Below, piece by piece: positions 44,605-53,697 of a stretch of DNA of 64,000 nt. Every line of letters begins with the position of its first letter. Within the stretch, counting starts at the first letter, position 1. This DNA comes from Ignavibacteriota bacterium. Lineage in GTDB: Bacteria > Bacteroidota > Ignavibacteria > Palsa-1295. Location: contig PLYO01000034.1 of the NCBI GenBank assembly GCA_003151825.1, positions 1-64,000 on the forward strand, in the 5' to 3' direction. A program made the position numbers and the translations under genes. Under the pieces are notes generated by a model. That model saw nothing but the letters and a program-made list of their open reading frames with translations, was not told the DNA's origin and did no database searches.

Positions 44605-46764
44605 TCACCGAATGATTGCAACCTTCGCCGTCTGCATCCCATCCGGACTTGCCATGCGAACGAAATAAGCTCCTGATGGCAGTGCGGCTGTGCTAAAATG
44701 ATAATTATAGACTCCCGGCGAAAGCGGGCCATCGGCAACAACTAAGGTTTCACGTCCCGCAACATCGAGCAGGGAGAGCCGCACGGCGGATGACGTCATC
44801 TCGTTAATGCTGATGTCGAGAAATTCTCCATCTTGATGGACCGTCAGCTCGTTTTGAGCAGCGGGAGTTTCGGCAACACCGGCGAGCGTGATGTTCACGC
44901 CTTGCATCACGCCGCCACTTTCGTTCCACCACGAGCCGCTCGGAGTCGTTGTCAGTTCCGCAGCTCGGACAACATAGATATTACTGTCCGCAAGCGGCGC
45001 TGCATCGGTAAACGCCGTCCCCGTTACAAGCGAAGTATTAATTTGCAGCAATGTATCGCCTGCGGCATCCGAGCGGTAGATATTATATCCCACTGCTCCA
45101 GTCGCAGGAAGATTCGAAGGAGCATTCCACGTCAGCTTCACGGAGTTCGTTCCCAAACTTGCCGAAAGGCCGGTGGGAGGGTTGCAAAGGTAGATCATCC
45201 GAAGCGTCGGATCGCCCATGAGCGCGACGTGAACGCCCCCCATTGAAGGGCTGACCATATAATCGCTTGTCAGGAGAAAATTCACGCCTAACGTTCCCCA
45301 ATTGATCTGGCCGGTAACATCCTGCGACAGCCGTGTGCAGTATCCAAATGTTTCACCCATTCCAAGCGGATGATAATACCAATAAGGCCGTCCGGCCCAG
45401 CAACATGTGAGTCCAGTGGAACTGCATAACGGCCCGCGCAACAGATCGTCCGATCGGTCCCAGTCGCCAAAGAAGCTTCCAAATAACATAGTAAACACAG
45501 TGGAATATCCGGGGTTCGTGAACTGCGAGGTTGTGTTAGCCACGCCGGAGCAATAGCCCCAGTCTCCCCCACCGCACCCATAGGCCCAGAGATATTTCGC
45601 CGTGTCGGCGTATCCGAACCAATCCGTTGCCGCGTAGAACGTATCGGACTCGATGGTACGGAAATTATCGATATGATTCGAGCCGACGAGGCCTGGAAAA
45701 TTCCTCCATCCGTCCGTGGCAGGCGCATCGTAGTCTAAGGGAAGATTGTAAGGGAGTGTATCGTATTTACCATTGATGAATTCAATGTCAACACCGCGTT
45801 CAAGAATAAGGCCGAAATGATCGTCGATGAGCGCGCGCGTGGGAACGATAAGCTGGCCCATGCGAAACGCATGATCGCGTTCGAGATATTGCTTCATCAG
45901 GAGCGTATCCGAGAGCGGGGAACTCGTTGGCATATCGTAGAGATCGACGCGCCCCACTTCGAGGTCCATAGGAGATTCAATCGCATCCTGATCGAATTTT
46001 CCATCGCCGGGAATGTTTTTATTTCGGGGATCGTATGCCGTGGTATCGTTCACACTGTTGTCGGTCCAGTTCGTCTCGAAATTTCCGTAATAGACGTCGG
46101 CTGGCCAAGCGCCCTGATGGTTTCCTGAGCCGGGAACATGCCCATCGGGCGCAATATCGCCCGAGTAGGGAACAGGCACATGCCCGAGCAGAAAGACCGT
46201 GCGAACGTTATTATACGTGTTGAAATCGTTCGAGATCGTATCCTGTATATTCACATCATTATCGGTTCGCGCAACATCGTGGCGAAGAACCTGCCAACCC
46301 TCGGCGGTGAGATCGGTAATAAGTTGGCCAATTTCAGTTTTTAAGACTGTTGAGTATGTATTATCGACAATCAAATCCACAGCTCCCGGCTGTGGAGAGG
46401 CTGGAACCGCAATACCCGATGCGAGAAATCCAAAGACGGCATATACCGAATCGTTTTTGGTCGAGTCGATCACGCGGTATTCGTATTGCGTCCCCACTTG
46501 AACGGCTTTATCGGCATAAGAAGAATCCGAGCCGGGCAGTGTCGTGATCAAAGCCCATGGATCGCCATTGCCAAGTAGTCGGCGCGAAATATAAAAATGC
46601 TGGGCGTGTGCATCCGCATTCCAATGAAGCGTGATAGTGGCAGGGTTCGCCTGCACCGTAGCCTCCACCGGAAGAATATAATCTGAAGGCGAGGATTGCC
46701 CCGATACGCGGTCGGCAAAAATCGCAATGCTAAAGAGAAGCAATACACTGCAAACGTTTTTCAT
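44605..46764 (-). CDS. T9SS-exported C25-like protein
   Basis: The 719-residue product has a signal peptide (1-22), a fibronectin-III-like domain (30-115), a large domain (about 125-530) resembling the gingipain/C25 fold (VDLIVDN..., RTVFLLGHVPVPYSGD, and the C25-type end HVALMGDPTLRMIYL), another fibronectin-III domain (about 535-620, PTGLSASLGTNSVKLTW), and a T9SS sorting domain. A Cys-His dyad is not certain: YGCGGGDWGY is the best Cys candidate. It may be an inactive relative. Confidence 0.75.
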   Translation of the reverse strand: MKNVCSVLLLFSIAIFADRVSGQSSPSDYILPVEATVQANPATITLHWNADAHAQHFYISRRLLGNGDPWALITTLPGSDSSYADKAVQVGTQYEYRVIDSTKNDSVYAVFGFLASGIAVPASPQPGAVDLIVDNTYSTVLKTEIGQLITDLTAEGWQVLRHDVARTDNDVNIQDTISNDFNTYNNVRTVFLLGHVPVPYSGDIAPDGHVPGSGNHQGAWPADVYYGNFETNWTDNSVNDTTAYDPRNKNIPGDGKFDQDAIESPMDLEVGRVDLYDMPTSSPLSDTLLMKQYLERDHAFRMGQLIVPTRALIDDHFGLILERGVDIEFINGKYDTLPYNLPLDYDAPATDGWRNFPGLVGSNHIDNFRTIESDTFYAATDWFGYADTAKYLWAYGCGGGDWGYCSGVANTTSQFTNPGYSTVFTMLFGSFFGDWDRSDDLLRGPLCSSTGLTCCWAGRPYWYYHPLGMGETFGYCTRLSQDVTGQINWGTLGVNFLLTSDYMVSPSMGGVHVALMGDPTLRMIYLCNPPTGLSASLGTNSVKLTWNAPSNLPATGAVGYNIYRSDAAGDTLLQINTSLVTGTAFTDAAPLADSNIYVVRAAELTTTPSGSWWNESGGVMQGVNITLAGVAETPAAQNELTVHQDGEFLDISINEMTSSAVRLSLLDVAGRETLVVADGPLSPGVYNYHFSTAALPSGAYFVRMASPDGMQTAKVAIIR

Positions 46765-46777
46765 TGTCGTACTTGAA

Positions 46778-48637
46778 TTAAGTTAGTTCCACCGTCCGCA
46801 CCCGATACATCGCCTCGATGAGTTCCCCGTAGCGCTCCTCGACCGCCTTGCGGCGGATTTTCAGCGTCGGCGTCATCATACCGTTTTCGATGGTGAATGG
46901 TTCTGGCAGTAGCATAAATCTTCTTACACGTTCATAACTTGCGATGCCGGCCTGCAATCGGTCTAATTCCGTACCGATCGTGGCGCGGATGGCTTCGTTC
47001 GTGGCAAACGCCTCGCCCGAAGTATCATTCCCGTTCCCAATTCCTGCTTCGCGTAGCGCGGCGAAATCGGGCACAATGAGCGCAGTGCAAAACGGGCGTT
47101 TGTCCCCGATGAGCATGATTTGCTCGATGAAACGCGATTCGCCCAGAAGAGATTCAATCGGCGCGGGCGCGATATTCTTGCCGCCGGTCGATACAAAAAG
47201 ATGCTTTTTGCGGTCGGTAATTTTGAGATAGCCTTCGGAATCGAGCGCGCCAATGTCACCCGTATGCAGCCAGCCATCGGCGTCGATCATTTCGCGCGTG
47301 GCTTCGGTCTGTTTATAGTAACCCTGCATGATGTTCGGCCCTCGCGCCAAAATTTCGCCATCTTCCGCGATTGTGATTTCAACATTGTCCAACGGCTTCC
47401 CGACGGTTCCCCATTTCAGCTTCCGGTATGGGTTCACCGAAAGTACGGGCGAAGTTTCGGTCATGCCATACCCTTCGATGATCGGCAGCCCGAAGGCCGC
47501 AAACGCGCGGCCCACTTCCGTCGGTAGCGCCGCCGCGCCGGAAACGAAGAAGCGGATACGACCGCCGGTACGCGCGCGTATTTTTTTTAGCACAAGGGCA
47601 TCGGCGATTGGTTTAAGCATCCGCGCAAGAATGGGAACGGATTTTCCTTCGAACGATAATCCATTTTTTGCACCAATGCCGAGCGCCCAATCGAACACGC
47701 GCCGGCGAGCAGGCGGTAACTTTTCGCGCATCCGCATGATGCGTGCATGGACGCGCTCGTAAAATCGCGGCACACCCGTCATGATCGTCGGGCGGATTTC
47801 GAGTAGATTGTCTGCGACCGTATCGACCGATTCCGCAAAGGCCACGGTCATGCCGCGCAGAAAAAAGAAGTGCATCGCGATATGCTCGAAGGCATGGCAA
47901 AGTGGCAGAAAGGAAAGCGCGATATCATGCTCCGTTAAAGGAGGAATCGCCGCCAGCGCACCTTCGATATTCGCCATCACGTTCGCGTGCGAGAGCATCA
48001 CGCCTTTTGAGTTCCCAGTCGTGCCGCTTGTATAAATGATCGTGACAATGTCTCCGCTCGCGGCTTTGCGAGCTTCGGTATTAAAATCTGGGGCCGATCC
48101 AGCCATGCTGGAAATATCTTTAAAATGTAAAAAAACAACCTCTCCCCTGCCCCTCTCCTTGGTAAAGAGAGGGGTTTCTAATTTCGTCTCATCGTTTATC
48201 TCGATGATGGCTTCGAGCGATGGGCAGTTCCCAATAATTTTCAGCGCCTTGCCAAGCTGCAAATCGTTCGAGACGATCAGCAATTTTGCTCCGCAATCGT
48301 TGACAATAAATTCGATTTGCGGCGCGGTGAGCGTCGGGAACATCGGCACCCAAATCGCGCCGAGCGCAAGCGCGGCAAATTCAGAAATAAGCCACTCGGG
48401 TCGGGATTCGGATACAATGGCAATCCGGTCGCCGCGCTGAATGCCGAGCCTTGCAAACCCCGCAAATACTTCCCGGACGCGCGCGTCGAATTCGGCGAAG
48501 GTCATTTCGCGGTACGGCTCGCCATGTGCCGTCTTATAGCGCAGATAAATGCGGTCTTTTCCCGCACCCAATGTACGTTCGAAAAATGCGCCGAGCAGCG
48601 TGCCGGAACTCGGATTTTTTGGAGTATTGAAATTCAC
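46778..48637 (-). CDS. fadD: Long-chain acyl-CoA synthetase (AMP-forming), with repeat-encoded insert
   Basis: The 619-residue product activates fatty acids with ATP and CoA. ANL core motifs: IIYTSGTTGNSKGVMLSH, YGMTETSPVLS, GWLHTGDIG and KITDRKKHLFVSTGGKNIAP. Residues about 153-168 (TPLFTKERGRGEVVF) are encoded by a palindromic CCCCTCTC...GAGAGGGG repeat and lie in the loop before the first core motif. Overlaps rfbD by 4 nt. Of the FAA1/long-chain type by length. Confidence 0.92.
   Translation of the reverse strand: MNFNTPKNPSSGTLLGAFFERTLGAGKDRIYLRYKTAHGEPYREMTFAEFDARVREVFAGFARLGIQRGDRIAIVSESRPEWLISEFAALALGAIWVPMFPTLTAPQIEFIVNDCGAKLLIVSNDLQLGKALKIIGNCPSLEAIIEINDETKLETPLFTKERGRGEVVFLHFKDISSMAGSAPDFNTEARKAASGDIVTIIYTSGTTGNSKGVMLSHANVMANIEGALAAIPPLTEHDIALSFLPLCHAFEHIAMHFFFLRGMTVAFAESVDTVADNLLEIRPTIMTGVPRFYERVHARIMRMREKLPPARRRVFDWALGIGAKNGLSFEGKSVPILARMLKPIADALVLKKIRARTGGRIRFFVSGAAALPTEVGRAFAAFGLPIIEGYGMTETSPVLSVNPYRKLKWGTVGKPLDNVEITIAEDGEILARGPNIMQGYYKQTEATREMIDADGWLHTGDIGALDSEGYLKITDRKKHLFVSTGGKNIAPAPIESLLGESRFIEQIMLIGDKRPFCTALIVPDFAALREAGIGNGNDTSGEAFATNEAIRATIGTELDRLQAGIASYERVRRFMLLPEPFTIENGMMTPTLKIRRKAVEERYGELIEAMYRVRTVELT
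48134..48178. repeat. Palindromic repeat inside the acyl-CoA synthetase gene
   Basis: ACCTCTCCCCTGCCCCTCTCC, a TTGGTAA loop, then AGAGAGGGGT. Reads in frame on the minus strand as PLFTKERGRGEVV. The length is a multiple of three relative to the gene, keeping the frame. Confidence 0.8.
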
Positions 48638-49476
48638 GAGATTTGGGAAGTTTTTATCAGTTCCGCAATCGCGCGAGTTAGCTGAGCGTGAACATCCTCC
48701 GGTTGGATCGTTTGCTCGAATCGTTCATCAAAAAGCACCGTATCGACACGTTTCGGCTTGTGAAATGCGTCGAGCTCTGCTTTCGAAATGCGCTGAGGTT
48801 TCTCTCGAAGCCCCTCAGCGGCTAACATTTCGCCGATTTTGAATGGCGTGGTGATGTCGCGATCATAAACGTTCCAGATGCCACTCCAATCATGTTCCGA
48901 ACCGAGAACATACCTGACCGTCTTCTCGATTACGGCAATGCTGCTCAATGAGTTTGGTGTGTCGATCAGCTTCGGATATTTTTGCAGCTTGACGAGCGAG
49001 TTGCGCGGATGCTGGTTTTCGGAATATACTTGTCGTGGCCGCAAAATTGCGATATGTTTGGGATCGATACCAAAGAGCATGGCATCCGCCGCAGCTTTCG
49101 TCCATGAGTAAAGACTGGAAGGCGTTGGCGGAATATCGGGTGTGAACGGCTGACCATCCTTAGTATAAGGACCGTCCCAAACACATCCGCTCGAAAAATG
49201 GATGAAACGCGTCGGTCGATCGGCATTCAGAATCCGCTCGTAAAGGCGAACCGGCGCTTCGAGATTGGAGCGAACGGCTTCGCGAGCGTTCGCCTCGCAC
49301 CAGGCAAGGTCGGTCTTGCCGGCGGCATTGACGATAGCGTCTGGCGCGATCTCTCGAAGCGCATCCAACGTCAAATCGTCGATGTCATGCGGCCAAACGT
49401 GGACTTCGAACTCCGTCAAGTCCCGCGCAAGCGCCGAGCCAATCTGGCCGCAGCCAATGAGAAGGAGTTTTTTCAC
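48634..49476 (-). CDS. rfbD: dTDP-4-dehydrorhamnose reductase-like protein
   Basis: The 280-residue product. NAD(P) motif GCGQIGSAL (8-16), PDAIVNAAGKTDL, and the SDR catalytic pair in YSWTKAAAD. RmlD-type, last step to dTDP-L-rhamnose, although the family also makes other deoxysugars. It begins 8 bp after rfbB and overlaps the acyl-CoA synthetase gene by 4 nt. Confidence 0.85.
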   Translation of the reverse strand: MKKLLLIGCGQIGSALARDLTEFEVHVWPHDIDDLTLDALREIAPDAIVNAAGKTDLAWCEANAREAVRSNLEAPVRLYERILNADRPTRFIHFSSGCVWDGPYTKDGQPFTPDIPPTPSSLYSWTKAAADAMLFGIDPKHIAILRPRQVYSENQHPRNSLVKLQKYPKLIDTPNSLSSIAVIEKTVRYVLGSEHDWSGIWNVYDRDITTPFKIGEMLAAEGLREKPQRISKAELDAFHKPKRVDTVLFDERFEQTIQPEDVHAQLTRAIAELIKTSQIS

Positions 49477-49483
49477 TGCGCAA

Positions 49484-50479
49484 CTAAACGCCAGACCACC
49501 ACTCTTGGTTGGCGAGCCACCACCCTACTGTTTTTCTCAACCCAGCTTCGAGCGTGGTTTTCGGCTGCCATTCAAGCTCCGTTGCGGAGTCCGACCAATC
49601 GAGCGCATAACGGCGGTCGTGGCCCGGACGGTCGGCGACATTGCGAAGGAGCGAAGTGAATTCAGCGAGATCGCGGCCTGATTCATCCGCGAGTATGCGA
49701 AGCACGAGATGCACAAGTTCCATATTCGAGATTCCAACGTCATTCGCTTCGATGCCGGGACTACCAAAATGATAAATCATTCCCGGCTTGCCACGTTCGA
49801 GCGAGGCAAGGATGCCGTCGCAATGATCGTCAACGAAAATCCAATCGCGCACCTGCCTGCCGTCGCCGAAAATGGGAATAAGCTTGCCGGCAAGCGCGCT
49901 CGAAAGAATCATGGGAATGAATTTTTCCGGATGCTGGAAGCGCCCGTAATTATTCGTACATCGCGTGACGCGGACATCCATGCCATGCGTATGATGGTAG
50001 GAAAGCAAAAAAAGATCGGCGGCGGCTTTCGATGCGGAATACGCGCTCGATGGCTTCAGACATGAGGACCGCGTGAATTTTCCGCCGCCTTCGATTGAGC
50101 CATAGACTTCATCGGTCGAAATCTGAATAAACGTTTGTACACGATGCCTTCGCGCGGCTTCGAGCAGCGTGACCGCGCCTACGACATTCGTCTCGACAAA
50201 CGGGAGCGCCAGCGAAATTGAACGATCGACGTGGCTCTCCGCCGCGAAATTTATCACTGCGTCGAATGGCCGACCATCAATGCCCTTCTCAAAAACGGCG
50301 TCGAGCGAGCGTACATCGCGAATATCGCCGCGCACGAAATATTTCAGACTCGCGACATTCTTCAGGTTTCCAGCGTAGGTGAGAAGATCGTAGATGAGAA
50401 CATTGTGCCCGCGCTGGGCAGCATAGTGCGCGAAATTTGCGCCGATAAATCCCGCGCCACCAGCAATAAAAAGAGTCAT
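49484..50479 (-). CDS. rfbB: dTDP-glucose 4,6-dehydratase
   Basis: The 331-residue product. Rossmann GGAGFIGANFAHY (6-18), FAAESHVDRSI, STDEVYG, and YSASKAAADLF with Tyr-x3-Lys. Converts dTDP-glucose to the 4-keto-6-deoxy sugar. Its ATG is 2 bp from the 171-bp inverted-repeat element that separates it from rfbA. Confidence 0.95.
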   Translation of the reverse strand: MTLFIAGGAGFIGANFAHYAAQRGHNVLIYDLLTYAGNLKNVASLKYFVRGDIRDVRSLDAVFEKGIDGRPFDAVINFAAESHVDRSISLALPFVETNVVGAVTLLEAARRHRVQTFIQISTDEVYGSIEGGGKFTRSSCLKPSSAYSASKAAADLFLLSYHHTHGMDVRVTRCTNNYGRFQHPEKFIPMILSSALAGKLIPIFGDGRQVRDWIFVDDHCDGILASLERGKPGMIYHFGSPGIEANDVGISNMELVHLVLRILADESGRDLAEFTSLLRNVADRPGHDRRYALDWSDSATELEWQPKTTLEAGLRKTVGWWLANQEWWSGV

Positions 50480-50481
50480 AT

Positions 50482-50652
50482 CGTCTGAACTATGATTTAT
50501 GTGATTTTTGTGATGAGTATGATTAAATGTTTTCGATTAAACGGTTCTTGGGAGGATTATTATACTTTCCTGGAAGAATTGCCATAATCTTATTTTACGC
50601 AGCAACATAATCATCCCCTATCACAAAAATCACATAAATCATAGTTCAGACG
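50482..50652. repeat. 171-bp element with perfect 32-bp inverted ends, between rfbA and rfbB
   Basis: The left end 50482-50513 (opening CGTCTGAACTATGATTTATG) and the right end 50621-50652 (closing AAATCATAGTTCAGACG) are perfect inverse copies over 32 bp. The ~107-bp interior is AT-rich with no gene. The right end supplies the rfbA stop TGA (50646-50648). Same family as 13681-13799; single decayed arms are near 17290 and 51450. Confidence 0.9.
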
Positions 50653-51392
50653 ATGGGCGGCGACAGCCGCACGAGTTCGTTCGCCCGCGCGAGCGATGGA
50701 AACGTTCCGGCGTCGGACCAATACCCCTCCAGCATCGCGGCATGAAGCCGGCCCTGCTCTAAATATGCATTATTCACATCGGTGATTTCTAACTCGCCGC
50801 GATCGGAGGGCGTCAGCGTGCGGATAATATCGAACACATCCGGTGGATAGCAATACACGCCCGTCACGGCAAAATTCGATGGCGGCACTTCGGGCTTCTC
50901 GATAATGCGCACTACTCTGGTGCCCTTCATCTCGACCACGCCGAATCGCTCGGCGTCCGGCACTTCTTTCAAAAGGATATGTGCCACGTCGGGACGCGCC
51001 AGGAATTGTTCGATGAGCGGCAAAATCGGATTTTCGAAAATGTTATCGCCCAGCATGACGCACATGGACTGTCCACCGGCGAAACGCTCGGCAAGCGCGA
51101 GCGCCTGCGCGATGCCGCCGGCTTCGTCCTGCACGCGGTAGGTTAGCGCGCAGCCGAAATCCTTCCCCGAACCTAAGAGCGAAATAAAGTCGCCCATGTG
51201 CTCCGTGCCGGTCACGATGAGAATATCTTCGATTCCGGCGGCGACCAGCTTCTTGATCGGATAAAAAATCATCGGCATTTCGCCGATGGGCAGCAAATGC
51301 TTATTCGTCACGGTCGTGCAGGGGTGCAGCCGGGAGCCCGAGCCTCCGGCAAGAATGATACCGACTGTATCCGTGGATGAGTGTAAACGCAA
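50646..51392 (-). CDS. rfbA: Glucose-1-phosphate thymidylyltransferase-type enzyme
   Basis: The 248-residue product. GIILAGGSGSRLHPCTTVTNK (nucleotide binding), KHLLPIGEMPMIFYPI, VMLGDNIFENP, and EKPEVPPSNFAVTGVYCYPP. It is of the shorter class (about 240-250) that makes dTDP-glucose. First gene of rfbA-rfbB-rfbD; rfbC (the 3,5-epimerase) is missing from the cluster. Ends in Val and TGA inside an inverted repeat. Confidence 0.9.
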   Translation of the reverse strand: MRLHSSTDTVGIILAGGSGSRLHPCTTVTNKHLLPIGEMPMIFYPIKKLVAAGIEDILIVTGTEHMGDFISLLGSGKDFGCALTYRVQDEAGGIAQALALAERFAGGQSMCVMLGDNIFENPILPLIEQFLARPDVAHILLKEVPDAERFGVVEMKGTRVVRIIEKPEVPPSNFAVTGVYCYPPDVFDIIRTLTPSDRGELEITDVNNAYLEQGRLHAAMLEGYWSDAGTFPSLARANELVRLSPPIV

Positions 51393-51524
51393 GCGAGGAA
51401 ATTCGATTTGTTTAGTTAAAACAAGCAGATTCGGAATGCGTTCAAAATCAGAACCATGATTTGGGGCGATTATTTAGATTCAGGAGATGATTTTTATCTA
51501 TCTACGAAATGGCTATAATCGCAC

Positions 51525-51556
51525 CAAGCTTGTCCTGAGCTTGTCGAAGGATCATG
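51525..51556. repeat. CAAGCTTGTCCTGAGCTTG-type repeat upstream of msrA
   Basis: CTTGTCCTGAGCTTGTCGAAGG core with GATCATG after it, as at 13755-13784. It lies 38 bp before the msrA start. A CAGAACCATGATTT arm like that of the 50482 element lies about 70 bp further upstream. Confidence 0.7.
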
Positions 51557-51593
51557 TTGAAACCATCTTTCGGCCAATACGTCAAAGAAAATT

Positions 51594-52241
51594 ATGTCAC
51601 ATAAAAGGATGCTTTCCATTGCTGTTGCAACGGCAGTAACGATCTTTGCTGTAATCTCGTGCAACGGCTCGGCGAAACGAGAACCGGCCCCGATCCTTAC
51701 ACAGGATGATGATTCCACCCTTCAGCACGCCACGTTCGCGATGGGGTGTTTTTGGCATTCGGAGGAAATTTTCTTGGAAATAAAAGGCGTGAAGAATGCA
51801 CTGCCGGGATATTCCGGCGGAACGGAAGCTAATCCATCGTATGAAATGGTAGGCTCGGGCGAAACGCGCTACGCGGAATCCGTCGATGTGGCGTTCGATC
51901 CCACGCAAATTAGTTATAAGAAACTTTTAGAAGTTTTTTTCGCCGAGCACGATCCGACGACGCTCAACCGGCAAGGCCCTGACGAAGGCCCGCAATATCG
52001 ATCGGCCATCTTTTATCACAATGCCGAGCAAAAGCAGGAAGCAGAGTACTACATCCGCGAAATTTCCGACAAATATTCCTCGCCGATTGTAACGCAGGTC
52101 GCGCCGTTCACGCAATTTTATCGTGCGGAAGAATACCATCTTCGCTATTACCGGAACCATCCCGATCAGAGTTACATTGCAGGGGTTACGCGGCCCGAAG
52201 TCGAAAAATTCCGAAGGGATTTTCCGCAACTATTGCAGTAG
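51594..52241 (+). CDS. msrA: Peptide methionine-S-sulfoxide reductase, lipoprotein
   Basis: The 215-residue product has a lipoprotein signal (Cys23 in VISCNG). Catalytic GCFWHSEEIF (Cys52) and YSGGTEANPSYEMVGSGETRYAESV are typical of MsrA. It repairs methionine oxidation in envelope proteins. Followed after 16 bp by a Crp-like regulator. Confidence 0.95.
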   Translation: MSHKRMLSIAVATAVTIFAVISCNGSAKREPAPILTQDDDSTLQHATFAMGCFWHSEEIFLEIKGVKNALPGYSGGTEANPSYEMVGSGETRYAESVDVAFDPTQISYKKLLEVFFAEHDPTTLNRQGPDEGPQYRSAIFYHNAEQKQEAEYYIREISDKYSSPIVTQVAPFTQFYRAEEYHLRYYRNHPDQSYIAGVTRPEVEKFRRDFPQLLQ

Positions 52242-52257
52242 GGTTGCCGCCTTTTGA

Positions 52258-52836
52258 GTGGATACCAACCTTCTTCTTAGAGAGCTTCAATCGAAAGCAA
52301 ATTTTCGGGACGAGGATTTTCCCGCATTCCTCGAACTCTTCGAACCGCTGTCTCTTAAAAAAAGAGACCATCTCTATCGCTCCGGGCAGATCGTGAGGTA
52401 CGTAAGCTTTGTCCTGAAGGGATGCATGCGGCATTACTATGTCAATGAAGATGGCATCGAACGGATCGTTCTATTTGCCGAGGAGAATTGGTGGATCGGG
52501 GACCTCGTGAGTTTTCTCGAAAGGAAAACGACAAACCTGAATCTTCAGGCCACGGAAGAGTGTGAGTTGCTGGTCATCGAGCGGGAGCGGTTCGATCGCG
52601 GATTGAAAGAATTTCCGGGCTTTCTGGAATATTACCAGAAAGGAACCCAGAAAACCTATACGAAGCTTCAAGAGCAAGTCGGTCAATCGCTCTCGGATTC
52701 TGCAAAGACCCGGTATCTTCGATTGGAAAAAGAGCGCCCCTCGCTCCTCCTGCGCGTCCCACAGCACCATATTGCATCCTATCTCGGAATCACTCCCGAA
52801 TCCCTCAGCCGGCTCCGAAAAGAAATTTCGAAATAA
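52258..52836 (+). CDS. Crp/Fnr-family transcriptional regulator
   Basis: The 192-residue product (GTG start). Cyclic-nucleotide-binding-type beta roll (30-120) without clear cNMP-contact residues, a long helix, and a short C-terminal helix-turn-helix (QHHIASYLGITPESLSRLRKEI). The pattern resembles Bacteroidota Crp-like regulators of unknown effector. It probably acts on its neighbours (msrA or the following small gene); no operator was identified. Confidence 0.88.
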   Translation: MDTNLLLRELQSKANFRDEDFPAFLELFEPLSLKKRDHLYRSGQIVRYVSFVLKGCMRHYYVNEDGIERIVLFAEENWWIGDLVSFLERKTTNLNLQATEECELLVIERERFDRGLKEFPGFLEYYQKGTQKTYTKLQEQVGQSLSDSAKTRYLRLEKERPSLLLRVPQHHIASYLGITPESLSRLRKEISK

Positions 52837-52951
52837 CAATTTTCGAATTCTAAAATTTCTTACCATAGGTCAATGGAATGGGCCCATGCCGACAGCTATT
52901 TTTGTCGCGTAGTTAACAACGCATCCATTCACTAACTCTAAAAAATACACT

Positions 52952-53236
52952 ATGGCAACAATGATCGTTCGACACAAAGTAGCGGATTTCAACAACTGGA
53001 AGAAAGTTTTCGACGAAATGGGGGCGACGCGAGCCACGCATGGCTGGATTCGCCACGAAGTCCTTCGGGACGCGGCAGACCCTAACCTCGTGACCGTCGT
53101 CAACAAGATGAAGTCCATTGACGGCGCAAAGGCCTATGGCACCTCGCCCGATCTCAAGGACGCGATGCAGCGGGCCGGAGTCATCAGCCAGCCGGATATT
53201 TCCTTCCTGGAAGACGCGGAATCGCACAGCTACTGA
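52952..53236 (+). CDS. Small ABM-like (dimeric alpha-beta barrel) protein
   Basis: The 94-residue product. MIVRHKVADFNNWKKVFDEM opens the ferredoxin-like fold typical of the antibiotic biosynthesis monooxygenase / cyclase superfamily, and SFLEDAE is at the C-terminus. No catalytic residue can be named. Follows the Crp-like gene by 115 bp and may be its target (inference). Confidence 0.75.
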   Translation: MATMIVRHKVADFNNWKKVFDEMGATRATHGWIRHEVLRDAADPNLVTVVNKMKSIDGAKAYGTSPDLKDAMQRAGVISQPDISFLEDAESHSY

Positions 53237-53260
53237 GGTCGATCCGGTTTTCGCGGCACG

Positions 53261-53291
53261 GAGAGCTTCGCTATTATTGAGCGGAGCTCTC
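53261..53291 (+). terminator. Hairpin after the ABM-like gene
   Basis: GAGAGCTTCGCT and AGCGGAGCTCTC form a 12-bp stem with one mismatch and a 7-nt loop, 24 bp after the stop. No T-run follows, so termination is uncertain. Confidence 0.45.
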
Positions 53292-53458
53292 GGGCCGCTT
53301 GTGGTTTCGGGAATAGTAAGATTTTCCGGAATTGGTAAAGTAACTTCAAAGATTCAGCAGGAAGAAATTGGTAAGAATATTCCAATGCTTCGAGTTAGCG
53401 AACGCCGATTCGAGTTGCACTCCCCAAAACGCTCCGCACTCAGTGAGCGAGAATACTC

Positions 53459-53647
53459 CTATTGCGAGCCTCTTGCGCGAGCAAACCAAAAAACCCCCGC
53501 TGCCACGGCGATCATAATGGCGCCGATGACGGCCCATTTGGAGTCATCCGTCATCACGCTGCCGTGGATCAGGCCAATGCCTTGCCCGAACCATACGATT
53601 CCTATGAGTGCCATCAGGATGGCAAAAGTGAGTAATACTTTTTTCAT
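53459..53647 (-). CDS. Small two-helix membrane protein
   Basis: The 62-residue product has two hydrophobic helices (4-22 and 38-56), with GIVWFGQGIGLIHGSVMTDDSKWAVIG between, a pattern I recognise from a conserved small membrane protein family of unknown function (VWFLQG...GSFM...QWAV...G). Divergent from clpX, 50 bp from its start. Confidence 0.75.
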   Translation of the reverse strand: MKKVLLTFAILMALIGIVWFGQGIGLIHGSVMTDDSKWAVIGAIMIAVAAGVFWFARARGSQ

Positions 53648-53697
53648 CGTGGGATATAAGCGAACTTTAGCGAGAAAAATCCCCGTTACACTTACTT

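Noticed and set aside
50482-50652. Insertion sequence between rfbA and rfbB
   Set aside because: Only 171 bp and no transposase frame inside, so it is listed as a repeat element, not an IS.
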